A stretch of 64,000 nucleotides of DNA from Paramecium octaurelia (GCA_905182995.1 CAJJDP010000024.1:312610-376609); one strand, 5' to 3'. Shown: positions 25,318 to 37,330, counted from the stretch's first letter. Program-made: numbers and translations. Notes: generated by a model from the sequence alone, not told the origin.

Positions 25318-25976
25318 ATGAAAGTGGATTTTTTAACGCGTTTTAAAGGAAGGACTTCCACAATGAACAAACGTGAAGGAGTCACTGGAATCATTAAATC
25401 AAATGGTACTCCAATTGAGAAAATGCCTGCCTCCTACACTTTTAGTTCATACATCTCTAATTAGCATGCCTATAACTATTCAGATGTTGAAAAACACTCA
25501 CAATAATCAAACGATGTCACTCCTACAAGCAAAGACCCTTAGGTTATTACCAACATTAAAACATTTAACAAAAATAGAAAATTATCACATGCCTCTCCCC
25601 TAAAACCCGGCACTAATATGTCAAACATGTATCGATCACAATTTGTTCCCGATAAGGAAATGTACTCGTTTCCTCTCTCGAAAACAGGATCAGTCAACCT
25701 AAACGATTATGAATTGATTGCTATACCAAAAAGTGTCTTGTGTATAACTATTTAAAAATATTAGAATTTGGTATTAGAGTAGAACATACTGATGGGGATT
25801 AACCTAGATAAGCTGTCTTGCCGAACATCTCAAGACAGTTCTAATCTAAGTCACAATCCCTTGATTTACAATAAGATAGACCAATGATCAAATCAGAAAT
25901 ATTAAATTAGGGTTCTTATGCCAAATAAAAAGAAAAAAGAAGTCTTCTTATAGCTGGAATGAATTCAATTAAATGA
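25318..25976 (+). CDS. hypothetical disordered protein, 211 aa
   Basis: Start ATG 25318, stop 25974-25976, with a 23-nt intron at 25742-25764; exactly 211 aa. Ser/Asn/Lys/Pro-rich without a fold that I recognise. It starts 162 bp from the doublecortin-kinase start on the other strand. Confidence 0.7.
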
Positions 25977-26179
25977 TTGCCTTTTTTCTGATATTCTATA
26001 TACGTTTTTTTTCATTTTCTATTCCCCTAAGTTTTTAGCAAAAACAAACCATTTTTCATTTTATAAACATTCATGATTCCCATAAGATCAATAATTAAAA
26101 ATTCAAGAACAGAATATCGTAATGTAATTATAAAACAATTTAATATATGTGTACTATTTTGCGCTTTTCATTTAATCAC

Positions 26180-26545
26180 TCAAGCTTATAATTCTTAATC
26201 GATTCTTGCTTTTCCATCTTAGGTAAGTTGTAAACTGACAACCAACTTCACTCTCTTTCTTCCTTCAATATCAGCTGTGATTGAATTAATTTTAGTTATT
26301 GTGACCAAACCTTAATATAGATTTCAACTCATACCTTATCTCTATAAATTTTCAGCAACTCTAACACTGATCTTTGTAGCCTCACCTAAAGCATGCAATT
26401 CAACATTTTGGAATTTCTTCAAAAATATTTTTGAAATGAATATGAAATCTCTAGCATTTTTCTTAGAAGAAATATGCAATTTATTATCTGTTGGATCAAG
26501 CTTTTACTTTTAACCTCTTTATTGCTATTAGGTGACTGTGCTCAT
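26180..26545 (-). CDS. Alba-family protein
   Basis: Start ATG 26543-26545, stop 26180-26182, one 24-nt intron at 26311-26334 ending AAG, exactly 113 aa. The Alba core is clear: LHISSKKNARDFIFISKIFL, FQNVELHALGEATKISVRVA, then LVTITKINS and VKLVVSLQL. Eukaryotic Alba proteins bind RNA or DNA (RNase P/MRP subunits Rpp20/25-like, or translational regulators in protists). The N-terminus is a Gln-rich tail. Which subfamily it belongs to cannot be told. Confidence 0.9.
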
Positions 26546-27511
26546 TTTTATTTAAAAAATAAATATCTAATTTTAATATAAAAAGGAAATTATTTCATGT
26601 TATTTCAATTACTTTCAAAATTCATATAGATATACATTACATATTTCTTAGCCCTTCCATTTTCATATGAATACATAAGAAGCTATCCCCTCTTGGTTAA
26701 ACAACTTATTATTCTTTAATCATATTTCTTAATGTCCATTTTATTAAATCAGAAATGCTTCCAAAACATTTTAATTTATATTAAATTCAATTTAACCACT
26801 AAATTAAAAGCGGATGTATAAGTAGAATGATAAATTATTAAATTTATGAGTCCTATGCATAAAAAGAATCAAAAATAAAGGCTTATTAATTCAAATATGC
26901 AAGGGTCAATTAGAATACATGATTCATTAAACTTATACCGATTAACAAATTTAGACAGTGGTTTTCTATAACCTAGCTAGATCTGATATTACCTACATCT
27001 TTGATATCTCGTTAATTAATAATTAAAATTTTCAATGAAATTTAGTTCAAAGAAATACCTTTGGTTGCAATTTCATATGAGATATCTCACTTATCTTAAT
27101 TACACTGATAAACATTCCAATAATTATGTATCTTTAATTCTCTTTTTACAAATTCTGTAATTAATTCAAACACTCAAAAATTATGTTTTTGCATAGTTAT
27201 TTATAACATTTGTTAATCATAATAGAGTAAACAATTTTAATTTGATTTCTGATAGATTTTTATTCTAGTTTACAGCACTTTACATGATCGAATTATTATT
27301 ATGAAGAATGATTAGACAAATCAAATCTTATTAAGAAATCCAGATAAATTCGTTTAATTCCTTTGGTTAAAAATATTTTTAATGAAATTTACCTCTTCTA
27401 TAATTGGTATTGAAACACAATAATAATTAAATAGTAATCAATTTAACAATATATATTATATATATATACGTGTAATTATAAAGGCAATAAAATATTAATT
27501 AAAAAAAAATA
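26546..27511. other. long AT-rich intergenic region
   Basis: Almost 1 kb from the Alba start to the tRNA gene, extremely AT-rich. I see no convincing exon, repeat array or RNA. It is unusually long for this gene-dense window; the Alba promoter must lie at its left end. Confidence 0.5.
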
Positions 27512-27584
27512 TGGAGCAACCGAGCTTCGATCTCAGCGCCTCATGCATGCTAAGCATACGCTCTACCAAATGAGCTATTACCCC
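27512..27584 (-). tRNA. tRNA-Ala(AGC)
   Basis: 73 nt. The minus strand reads GGGGTAA at the 5' end and TTGCTCC-A at the 3' end; the acceptor pairs with one G-T and one T-G wobble. The anticodon loop TTAGCAT gives AGC, between pairing stems TATGC and GCATG. The T-arm is CTGAG-ATCGAAG-CTCGG. An internal B box (ATCGAAGC) and A box (TAGCTCATTTGGT) are present, so transcription by Pol III is expected; a T-rich run follows (minus strand of 27501-27509). Confidence 0.93.
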
Positions 27585-28159
27585 ACGTTCGAAAATTAAG
27601 TGATCTACACCTATTTATTAACCCCTATGTGATTATTTCCTCATAGTTATCAAATATTATTAACTCATTCAATAAATTTAAATCAATCAAAAATTATTAA
27701 AGCACATTTAGAGTCACTATGAGATAACTGAAATTAATTTATTTAAATAAAACACAAAATGGAATTTTATAAATTAAAAAAATAAATTTAATCCAAAACT
27801 AATATATTTAATGATATTTTATTTGTTTCTTTTTCTGTTTTAATAAAAAATCACCAGAACTAATGAAACAAATATATAATTCATGACTATAAAAGTAATA
27901 AGGTAGGTTGTGATACTAAAAGAGATTAGTTAAATATAATCAAACAGTTGAAACCTATTTATAAGAATATTTTAATTTTATAAATTAATGAGAGAGGTTA
28001 CTTTTAGAGAAAAGGCGAGATTTGATAGTGATTTAATAGTTGATTCAAAGAGTACTGTTGATTCTCTTGCAAACAAGATGGTGACGGTGCTGATAAATCT
28101 ATAGAGTAAGTAGAATTAGAGATGATGATGCTTTATAATTAATATTTTATTAATGATAC
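27585..28159. other. intergenic region with a possible short ORF
   Basis: AT-rich, 575 bp. It contains a plus-strand open frame of 45 codons at 27988-28125 (MREVTFREKARFDSDLIVDS...) with composition somewhat richer in GC than its surroundings. It may be a short gene or an unspliced exon, but it is within chance length for a TGA-only code. Confidence 0.35.
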
Positions 28160-28718
28160 TCATGATTACGATAAGATCAATGACACAATTAAACCATACA
28201 AGGCCAATGCTTCTGCGAAAATGAGGATTAAAATCAATCCTACAAATAACCTTTCCTATTACGCATTTCCCCTGACACCAACATCTCCAACAATTCCTAT
28301 AGCAAATCCTGCTGCAATACAACTACATCCACAACATAATCCAGAGGCCATATGAGCAAAACCAGATTTATAAGAGTATTCTAAGGGATTTTTTACTATT
28401 TTTATAATGCAATTGGATTAATACCTTTTTACGATAGCAAGACAGCCACGATCATACCATAGATACCCAAAATACCTGCCATAACTACAGGGATCAATGA
28501 TTTCATGATAATTTCTGGTTTCCAAATACCTATGGCTGCAATTCCAGCTCCAGCCTTAAATGTTCCATATCCTGCTCCCAAATCTATAATAAATATATCG
28601 ATAATATGTCAATACTTGCTAATACCAATGCCATAGTGACTCCCATGAAACCAAAGAATGAGGAAGCACTGATTGTAGTAGTATCAGAACTCACCATAGT
28701 ATCAAGAATAAAAAGCAT
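28160..28718 (-). CDS. V-ATPase proteolipid subunit c
   Basis: Rotor subunit of the vacuolar proton pump. Start ATG 28716-28718, stop 28160-28162, introns at 28584-28615 (32 nt) and 28396-28424 (29 nt), exactly 165 aa. Four TM helices with Gly-rich packing ([37 protein letters not shown]). The proton-carrying Glu is in [16 protein letters not shown] in helix 4. An in-frame ATG six codons downstream would also serve (28695-28697). In Paramecium this pump drives acidification of food vacuoles and the contractile vacuole complex. Confidence 0.96.
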
Positions 28719-28820
28719 TTTATTTTATTTATTATTCAATATTTTATGGAGAGAAATATTAAAAAAGTATAATAAAGAAATATCAATTTCAACAAATTAG
28801 AAATTATTTTTGATAATCAA

Positions 28821-30352
28821 TCATCCTTCTTGTCCAAATTCAGCTGTCCAATCTTCATATTTTTTAAGATCACCTTAAGAAACAGATGGTCTACACTTTG
28901 GAAGTACACTTAAGAAATCATCCTAAAAAAATCATGAAAACTAATACATATTCCGTGTTTGGTAAATGAATTTATCCTTTTTTGATATCAAACATTTTCA
29001 TTTACTGACCTTAAGGATCGGATGGAGAACAAGCTGTGAATTTCATTCCATCTGGAGTTTATATCTATTTAAAATGAGTAGCCCTTTCGGATTTTCTTAA
29101 AGGCTCAAAACAAGCATCTCTTATTAACGTATTCATATCAGACCCTGAATATCCCTCTAGCATCTTAGCAATATCTTCAAATTCAGCTGGGGTTAAATTA
29201 TTAGGAGTGCTTTACATTTTGTTTTTCAACAATTACAATCTCCCTTAAAATTCAGGCAAGGGAATATAGATTCTCTTTTCAAATCTATAAATAATCATAG
29301 TGAATGATCTTACCTTCTTCTAATGGCTGGATCCAAGGTCCATGGCAAGTTTGTGGCACCCAAGACAAGAACTGATTCATTGTTGTTGCCAACTCCTTGC
29401 ATTTCTACTAAGAATTGAGTCTTAACTCTAGATGAGGCTTCATTCCCACTTCCACTCTCTCTGTTACCAGTCATTGAATCCACTTCATCGATGAATATAA
29501 TTGTTGGTTTTGATTCTCTAGCCATATTAAATAACTCTTTGATTAATCTCTCTGATTCTCCCACAAATTTAGATATCAAATCTGCTGAAGATACAGAAAA
29601 GAATGTTCCATCGCATTCTGTTGCACATGCTTTAGCTAAGAATGTTTTACCTGTTCCTGGTGGCTAAAATATTTCATTAATAATGTACTCCATATAATAG
29701 GATTCCCATCCAAGGCTTACGAGCCCCTTAAAAGAGTTCTGGGAATCTCAAAGGCGTTATTATAGCTTCTTTTAAGGCTTCCTTTGCTTTCTCTAATCCA
29801 GCAACATCATCCCATTTGACGTTTGGCTTCTCAGTGACTATAGCTGTTGATAGATTATTCCTCAGAGCTTATTATCCTTCAACAAGTCTAATACAATTCT
29901 TACATAATTAATTTTACTTTTATTTTCCTTAATCATCCTATTAGTTTGTACTTTTGTTCAATCCATTGTTACCATTTTAGGTTTTGGGCTATTATTAAGG
30001 TTATGGATTTTATGAGAACTATTATTATGGTTATTATTGTTAAATGGGAAAAGGGTTTTATGCCTATAGACTTGCTCTATAATTATCAAGGTAGATTTTC
30101 ATATTTTGCATCTCTGAAGTAAACTCATTCAATTTTTGACTTGTAATTTAAAGCAACTATGGACTTGTTTCTTGTTTAGCATATTTTACTAATTCTTAGC
30201 ATCCCAATTTCATTTTATCATAACCTCCTTATTTAACTTCAAGAGTAGCCCCTTTTAAGTATTCAGTTTTTCCTACATTCTATATTTTAATTACCTTCAA
30301 CTATCAATTGAATTGCTTAATCCCTTAACTTGTTTAAATACTATTCTGACAT
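28821..30352 (-). CDS. VPS4: VPS4 AAA-ATPase
   Basis: ESCRT-III disassembling ATPase. Start ATG 30350-30352, stop 28821-28823. Introns at 30273-30294, 29664-29688, 29285-29313 and 28923-28947 give exactly 476 aa. An N-terminal MIT-like helix bundle (residues 1-115) is followed by a Gln/Pro-rich linker. The AAA core has [20 protein letters not shown] (Walker A), [11 protein letters not shown] (Walker B), [16 protein letters not shown] (sensor 1 and arginine fingers), and the beta-domain and Vps4 C-terminal helix are present. The linker holds many TAA-coded Gln. Confidence 0.95.
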
Positions 30353-31530
30353 AAAAAAAATTAATAATAAATTTTCAATAAAAAGCACCCCTGAAATTAT
30401 TCATGATCACAATTTCACAAAGATATCTCTAAATCTAATCATTTTGTTTGTTTTCTATTCTAAGATATACACGATCTTATTCTTTTTTAAATGTTTCCAT
30501 TCAATATATTTATAAAAAATCGATAATGTTGCAAACTACTTAGTAAATATGGTGCATTCCATAATAATTTTATTTAAGTATTTTTTTTTCAATTTTTTGA
30601 TTATTGATTGATTTATTCTATTAGATCTATTTGAGTTTATTCATCCATCAAATATTTTTATGTATTCAAATTAATGATTATTAGTGTTATCATGATGATC
30701 TACATTATTAGAACCAACAATAAGTTAGTAAAAATAGCTTTTTTAATTATATTTGTTAGTAATCAATTTTTTAGTTATATCTTACAATACAATCACAAAT
30801 GAGATGCTCATTATGACCTAGTTCTGTCTCTGAAAAGTTATGATTCAATTCTAAATGAATCATTCTCATCTTTTGTAAGATTAAAATTACATGTGTGTAA
30901 AATAAAATTTCAAATAATAAAGTTGCAGATCAACTATTATTCAATTTACACATAAGATGGGATCCCATTTCAAAAGTCTATCAATAAAAGGGAAATCTAA
31001 TATTATCAATATTTAAGAATCCAACATCTGATATAAACCCAATCATTCCGCCTTAGACACCTCTAATTAGAAGTTTAAATAAAAGGAGAACTTGAGTATT
31101 TCATTTCTAGTTTACTTTACTTCTGGTAAATATTAAATTCAATTTACCTGTATTTGAAAATTTAAAATATGATGACATCAAAAAGGGATTCCCAAAACAA
31201 TAATTAATATAAATTCCTCATTCTATCAAACTAATAAAAATATAGTCATATTTATGATTAGTATTGGTAGTGATTTAATTACAATATTACTATCCAGGCA
31301 AATAAAACTTGGGATACTAGAATTATATCAAAGAAGTAATTGCTGTTATCTGATGAATTTAACCTGAAAATTGGGACTGTTATCAATATGAAACTTCATT
31401 GAAATTCGATAAATGATCTTATTTAAAGGTTAAAGGTTCATTCCTAAAATTTTAGCAATAACAAAAATGACTGACAATTATTTAATGATAATAGTTAATA
31501 AAATTTTATTGATATATTTAACTACTTCAA
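30353..31530. other. intergenic region, possible unresolved small gene
   Basis: About 1.2 kb between divergent starts. Around 31160-31400 short frames look protein-like on the plus strand (for example QPENWDCYQYETSLKFDK at 31365-31418, and YYPGKQNLGYQNYIKEV), but they are separated by TGAs that I cannot remove with normal introns. A small gene or a remnant is possible. The rest is featureless A/T. Confidence 0.35.
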
Positions 31531-32457
31531 ATGATCTATTCTCAACATCCATATGATTAACCTATCAGGTAATTTCAAATTTTTATAATCAGTGCTATCC
31601 CTCAGGGTTACCCCATGTATTATTAGCATTATCATCCATACCCAGCACCTTTTGAATCATATCAAGTATTATCAAATGTGATACCTATTACTGAGCCATT
31701 ACCATAAGCAATTATTTATCCACAGGAAACAGTAATTGAAAGATATCCTCCTTTATAAATGCCCAAAAAAATTGATGTGGAATATATTCAAAAAGAAAAA
31801 AGAAAAAATTTTTACAATTTAGATAACAATCCATATTTATTTACATCTGCAAGAGCCAGAAATTATTCGCAATAATTACCACCTTAAAGTTATTAATAAT
31901 AATCTAATGATGCACACTAAGTTTAATTTTAGACTAATAGAATGGAAAATACTTAAAGAATATTCGACCCCTAAATTTAATCAAACTAACAGAGAGATCT
32001 GAGAGTATCTGAATCAACAAGATAATTTTACCCACCTCAATAATAATCCATTAATGATTAAATTGATTAGAGACTAAGGAATACATAACAATACCCAATA
32101 TCAAATATTCAATAATCCAAAATACTTGAATAAAAAGATTATTATATTCAATCTTAGAACATACCTATTTAGGAATATGTACAACCAATTTAAACTTAAA
32201 GTTTACATCCTTAATATTAAGTTACTGCACAATTTTAGCCATTATAATCCAAAAGTCTAAATGATTAAACCGGAAGATAATTGAATGAATCAAAACCTCC
32301 TATCATTCAGTCAACAATTGTAATTTATAAATAATATAAATAGCAATACAATGCACCAAAATAAAGGCCAGGACCCAGTCTAAACTTAAATCAATATAAA
32401 TCAGCAAGTTAAAGCCTTTCACAATCTAAATTAAGGAGATCTAAAATTTTCGATTGA
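31531..32457 (+). CDS. Gln/Pro/Tyr-rich low-complexity protein
   Basis: Start ATG 31531, stop 32455-32457, one 24-nt intron at 31569-31592 ending CAG, exactly 300 aa. The N-terminus is Pro/Tyr/His-rich (YPMYYQHYHPYPAPF); the remainder is Gln/Asn/Ser-rich, with Gln mostly as TAA. A short basic segment (VEYIQKEKRKNFYNLDNNPY) is the only likely structured motif. Function unknown; this composition is common in ciliate RNA- or cytoskeleton-associated proteins. Confidence 0.8.
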
Positions 32458-33052
32458 CTATAATTAATGATGAATATATATTAATAACATTTATTGTTTT
32501 TGCATCCAAGACTTTCTGGTTTAGTAATAAAGAAATAAGTTGCGTATAAAAACTACACCGTCTATTCATTTGTGGTAGAAAAAATTGTAAATATATGCAT
32601 CTTTAAGTAACAAATTTGAAAAACCTCCATTATTAATGATTTAACAACAAAATTCTTATTATAAAATTTCAATTTAATTTTCAGATTGGATTATTTTTGA
32701 AGTTTTTTTAATTTTATTTGTTCTTCACTAAGAGAATCAATCTTTAAATTATATAATTCTTTGAAACTTGAAAGAAGATGGAGATAAATTAATTTTATTT
32801 CTATAATTAAGTATTTTATTTGATAAATATTCAGTCAATTAAATTATTTCTCAATCCATTTTTCTAATATCTTTAAAGTCTTACATTTCATTTTTAATTC
32901 ATACTGTGCTTCCAAAATATTTCTTTAATGTAAAGTAACGTATCATAGATAAATCTTGCAGCTTAGAGCGCTAAAATGAAGTTTAATCAATAATAATAAT
33001 TTTCTATAATTAGTTTATATTATACAATATTAATTTTTTATAGTCAAAAGTG
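32458..33052. other. gap with weak minus-strand coding signals
   Basis: Between the stops of two convergent genes. The minus strand has coiled-coil-like frames (around 32700-32760, SLSEEQIKLKKLQKQSNL, and around 32890-32930) that do not connect through clear introns or to a start. They may be a small unresolved gene or chance. Confidence 0.35.
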
Positions 33053-33482
33053 TCATTCTTCATCAGTTGTTTCTCTAATTAAGGCAAAATATTTCCTCAT
33101 AATTTATTTACTCCTTAAAATTGGTTTGCTCTATACTTTTATTCTATTTTTGAAACATTTCTTCTTGCTTTTCTTTATTAGTTAGTTGTAAGGGTTGAAT
33201 TTTTAATGATGGGATCTAGATTTTAATTATAAAATACCTGCATTGGCTTGGTGATCTAGTTCCTATAATCTCACTCATTTTTTTAAATAATGGTTATCCT
33301 TTCTTGTATGAGCCGTCCGCACCTCTGACATTTTATAAAAATTCTAAATATATAGCGTGCTCATGGTCATCCCAATGACCTGTTCTTTATTATGAACAAT
33401 TATTTGTTTCCTATTACTTAGAAGTATTTATAGTAGGATCAAGATAATCCTCACCTTATTAATCTGAGCCATCGAATTTCAT
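33053..33482 (-). CDS. small MYB/SANT-domain protein
   Basis: Start ATG 33480-33482, stop 33053-33055, one 22-nt intron at 33216-33237, exactly 135 aa. The MYB-like repeat reads GHWDDHEHAIYLEFLQNV ... FKKMSEIIGTRSPSQCRSHH then QKFNPYN. This is close to the SHAQKYF-class single MYB repeat (W-x-x-x-E-H at helix 1, SHxQKF at helix 3). Helix 1 keeps one Trp. It is probably a DNA-binding transcription factor. The C-terminal 60 residues are very basic and then acidic at the end (ETTDEE). Confidence 0.8.
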
Positions 33483-34087
33483 TTCTAAATAAATCCTAAA
33501 TTAAATTATGTAAGTCGAACAATTATTTTCTGATTTATATATCCCATACTGATTATAAATTACGAGCATTAGAACCTGTTTATTTATCTATCAAAGAGTT
33601 ACTGAACTAATTCAAATATTATTTAAAGCTCTATATTTTTATGGCAATTAGATATTGTACTATTAGTTAGTTTAATTGTGTAAAAATATTTGCCTTTAAT
33701 ATAGAGAAGACCTAAAATTATAAAACCTCTAATCTTTTTTTTATAACCCTATTATTAAAGTACTTGTTATGATAAAATAGCTTATTTGGATAAGATGGGA
33801 CATTTTTTGATCATTATTTATGGTATAAAAAAAATGCAATTTCAACCCATTTTAAAATAATCAGGATTGTCTATATTAGTTCTCATATATATTCAAGAGA
33901 TTATTACTAATAGTCCAAGTTTTAATACGAGGTATGATTTAGATTGAGAGTTAAAGAATATGTAAAATATCAACTAATTAGTTTACCCTAAGTCATATAT
34001 TGATAACTTATCCAAAAACTTATTATTAGATTAAAAGCTGCTGAAAACGAATAAAATTTACGTACAATCTCAACCACTAAAATTCTG
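33483..34087. other. AT-rich intergenic region
   Basis: About 600 bp upstream of the MYB gene; nothing beyond A/T-rich sequence is visible. It should contain the MYB gene promoter at its left edge. Confidence 0.5.
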
Positions 34088-34157
34088 CGATTGCCCAATT
34101 TCGAACTGGGGACCTTCAGTGTGTAAACTGACATGATAACCTCAACGCCGCAACTGC
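34088..34157 (-). tRNA. probable tRNA-Val(UAC), slightly irregular
   Basis: About 70 nt. Acceptor GCAGTTG pairs with CAATCGC with one A-C mismatch and a G-T wobble. The anticodon loop TTTACAC (anticodon TAC) is in a good stem, GTCAG/ACTGA. The T-arm CCCAG-TTCGAAA-TTGGG and the segment GGTTATCA of the D-loop match eukaryotic tRNA-Val well. The D-stem pairs poorly and the length is a few bases short. It may be a functional gene whose 5' end I misplaced or a decaying copy. Confidence 0.6.
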
Positions 34158-34531
34158 GTTCTTATTTCATAACTAAATTTCACCATAATTTGTGTAACCA
34201 TTAATAAAAATTGATAAGCATCTTCTGGTTCTTACTCAAGATATCCATTAAAACTTAAAGTTAATTTCAGCTTTAGAATGTTATAATGAAATTGAGAATG
34301 TATTTTAAAATTAAAAGAAGATATGAAAAAAATCCTTTATAATGAACAAGAAATAAATTTATAAATAAAAATGATTGAATTTATTTTAATTGTTTTTGTT
34401 TATAATAACACTTATTATAGTATTAATCCTTTATTTATCTCTTGGAATTCTTCTTATTTATTACCTAAAAATATAATTTAAATATAAGCGATTATTAATT
34501 ATATGTGTATATATATATATAATAATATATT
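34158..34531. other. AT-rich intergenic region
   Basis: About 375 bp between the tRNA-like sequence and the zinc-finger gene stop; it includes a TA-dinucleotide run at 34504-34520. No gene seen. Confidence 0.5.
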
Positions 34532-35305
34532 TCAATAAAGCTGTTATTACTATTAAGATTAAATCTCCTTCAATTTTTAATCATAATGCCTTTAAGCATT
34601 ATTATAGATTTATTAATATTATTATTTCTCTTCCTTTGATCTTTCTTAATCATGTATAATTTATTTGATAATGTCGCTTGCTCCCTGAGTGTCTCCTTAC
34701 TTTGCCTTGTCCTATCCTTATTTTAAGAGATACAGAATTTGCTTAAAATTAATAAAATTGCAAAGTACTTGTTATCCTGGAAAGATGTGCTCCATGTTAG
34801 TTAATATCATAACAAGTATCTGTTAGGTAAGATCTGCCTGTAATTATTGTTAGTTCATTTGTTTCATTTGTTATTACATCTATCTAATAGATATTCATAT
34901 AGAAGCTTTACTAGTATTAACTTTATAAATATGGTATTGTATTTAATTCACTTTCCCCATGTGCAAAAGTACAAGTGGGTCCATTCTTGCATTGACCTGT
35001 TTATGGATTGAAATGCTTGCATAATTATGCTAATTTTATTATCTTCATCATTTACTCTTGTAATTAACAACCATTGGGTTGATCCCTTGAACCTTATTGT
35101 AGTTGTTGGCAGGGATAACTTATTCAACATATCCAGTTTATAAACTATTAGCTCTAAGTTCTTATGGTCCATGAGCAAACTAACATCTTAACCCCAAAGC
35201 ACAAACCCCATTTGATGCTATATTTTGATTCAAACTCTTACTAAAATGTCTACAGAGTTGTGTTTTGTACTTTTAATTCGGATACTGAGTTGCCTATTGG
35301 TACAT
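34532..35305 (-). CDS. tandem CCCH zinc-finger protein (TTP-like)
   Basis: Start ATG 35303-35305, stop 34532-34534, introns at 35030-35055 (26 nt) and 34884-34911 (28 nt), exactly 239 aa. Two fingers: the first, from YKTQLCRHF to ALGLRCQFAHGPQELR, has spacing C-x16-C-x5-C-x3-H; the second, YKTQLCKHFNPQTGQCKNGP then TCTFAHGESEL, has C-x9-C-x5-C-x3-H. Each is led by YKTQLC, the usual TTP lead-in. TTP-type pairs bind AU-rich mRNA and control its decay. The C-terminal half is Gln-rich with a coiled-coil (RHYDQKLKEIQSQQQQQ). The long first spacing is unusual. Confidence 0.88.
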
Positions 35306-35882
35306 AATTTTAAATAATATCTCAATTAAAAGAAATTAATTTATTCATTCTAATAACAAAATGATTATTAGATAATTCTTTTTGAGTTAAAATTTTCATG
35401 CTATAATTCTCTCTTTATTAACACTAAATACTTGATTATTGAATAAACAATTTCAATAATTCCTTTCTTTTTCCTCACAACATAATTTTATTTATTTTAT
35501 TCATCATTAGCAAGGTATCTTATTAGATATACTTTTTCGCTTAGAATTGACATTAATTCAATAGATTTATAACATTTATTTGATGTTTTAAAGGTGATAA
35601 TATAATAAAAATTTTATAATCATATTATTGTTCCTATTAATTCAATTCAAATATTGACAAATGATCAACATATAATATATATCTATTTCTGGGTTTGTAA
35701 AACTATATTGAATTTATTTCATTATTAAATAAATTATGATGCAGAAGAAATTATTATAATAATTAACAATCTTTATAAAAGAGCATGTTTTATTATTTAT
35801 GGATTAGTTTCTTGTTTAATGCATTATGAATAAAGTTAAAATGTTTACGTTTCTTTATTTTATATTATACTTATGTAATATA
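35306..35882. other. AT-rich intergenic region
   Basis: About 580 bp upstream of the zinc-finger gene and downstream of the L27e stop. No exon or RNA is recognisable. Confidence 0.5.
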
Positions 35883-36415
35883 TCAGAATCTCAATTTTGA
35901 GAAAAGGAATCTTGATTGAGCCTTCTTGTCAGCCAAACTACCTGCTGGTAATGTTCTATATTTTTCAGCTAAATATTTTCTCAAATTCTTTCTCAATTCC
36001 TTTCTTTTTTCAACATTCTTCAATTCTGCCTCTTTTACTCTTTCAATTCTATCTCTGACTTCCTTTAAGGTGGATTCTTCTAATCTGTATCTAGAAACAA
36101 TCAATATTATTAATACCTTGTTGGCATAATGTGATTAAGATTTAATTATTTAATGAAGACTTTCAAAGTAGTTCGCTTTCTGATTTACTTTTAACCCATT
36201 CTCTTGGTAACTTTTCTTGGATATCTTTAAATACCAACAACTAAACCATTTGGGAATTTTGCATCCTAAAAAAATCAAATTTTGATTTACTTTAGTTGAT
36301 TCTTCATTTGCTTTAATCAAAATAGCCTTCTTTCCTGCTTATCTGCCAGCAAGCATAACTACTAGACGACCTGGTTTCAAGCTAGCTATATTACTATTTC
36401 TTACAATTTTCCCAT
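35883..36415 (-). CDS. RPL27: 60S ribosomal protein L27e (5' end unresolved)
   Basis: Large-subunit ribosomal protein. Stop 35883-35885, introns at 36266-36290 (25 nt) and 36091-36116 (26 nt). The order of motifs is that of L27e: LKPGRLVVMLAGRQAGKKAI (KOW region), FPNGLVVGIQRYPRKVTKRM, NLNHIMPTRY, and the diagnostic end FLFSKLRF. The 5' end is a problem: the frame reads back through IVRNSNIASLKPGR and meets a TGA at 36413-36415, while the nearest ATG (36409-36411) is one base out of frame. A missed leader exon or a sequence error in the A-run is likely. About 142 aa as read. Confidence 0.9.
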
Positions 36416-36716
36416 TTCAAAATACTAAATAAATCTTTTAATAATTTATTCCAAATTTTTTGTCACTAATAATCTAACTCATTGATTGAGCATACTTAAA
36501 ATTATCACAATCTAAGGGTTTTAGAAAAGCATTCTGATTACTATAAAAACAACGATGATTAAAGATTAATAATTAGAATGTTTAATATAATGGATAACAA
36601 ATAGGACGCTTATGATTTAGCATAGATAATAAAATACAATCTTTTTCAAAAAGAATGAAAAATAAAGTTAATGTGATATATAATATTTTATATTGTACGA
36701 TAAAATCTTTGAATAA

Positions 36717-37330
36717 TCAAAAGACTAGCTCATGTGGTCTAGTTGTTTTGCCAATGCTGAAACGTGCACCAAGATATTGTTTCAAGAGTGGTGTTTTCTT
36801 AACAGCTGCAATCAATGCATCATCAATTGATTTTTAAGTCTTTCTTTTACCGTCCAATCTTGTTTTTTCTGCTGTTTATTATTCAGCTGTAAGCTATACA
36901 TTATATAGTAAATTACTTCTCCTCTCTTGGCCCAGAATCCTTATTCATTTTTACGTCTTTAAGCTTATGTTCTCTTGAAATATTCGTCATCTACTTAACC
37001 AGCATTCACTCCATTAACATCTACTTTAGTTGATGTTGGAATGACATATGCTGAGTTGACTCTCTTGAGTGGGACACCATTAATTTTGAATGGACCTGTA
37101 ACAAGCAACAATCCTGATTTAAGCTACTTCAAGAATACTACTCTCTTTCCTTAGAATCTTCCAGCCAACAAGATTAATACTTGTCCTGGAACAATCTTTC
37201 TCAACTTAGCTGGTCTTGGAGCCTTTTTGATTTTATTTCACTATACTTTTCTCTTTCTAACGAAATGAACGTTTTCATCATCACTCTTATACCAATTACC
37301 AATTCTCACAGTTCTCTTTTTAGCAGGCAT
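36717..37330 (-). CDS. RPL6: 60S ribosomal protein L6e
   Basis: Start ATG 37328-37330, stop 36717-36719, introns at 37223-37246 (24 nt, ends AAG) and 36894-36916 (23 nt), exactly 188 aa. The core [17 protein letters not shown] ... [39 protein letters not shown] and the end ([14 protein letters not shown]) identify L6e. The N-terminus is basic, [14 protein letters not shown]. It lies head-to-tail with L27e, 300 bp apart, so the two may share expression timing. Confidence 0.96.

Noticed and set aside
34504-34520. TA-dinucleotide run
   Set aside because: Ordinary simple sequence in very AT-rich intergenic DNA; no dyad or flanking repeat.
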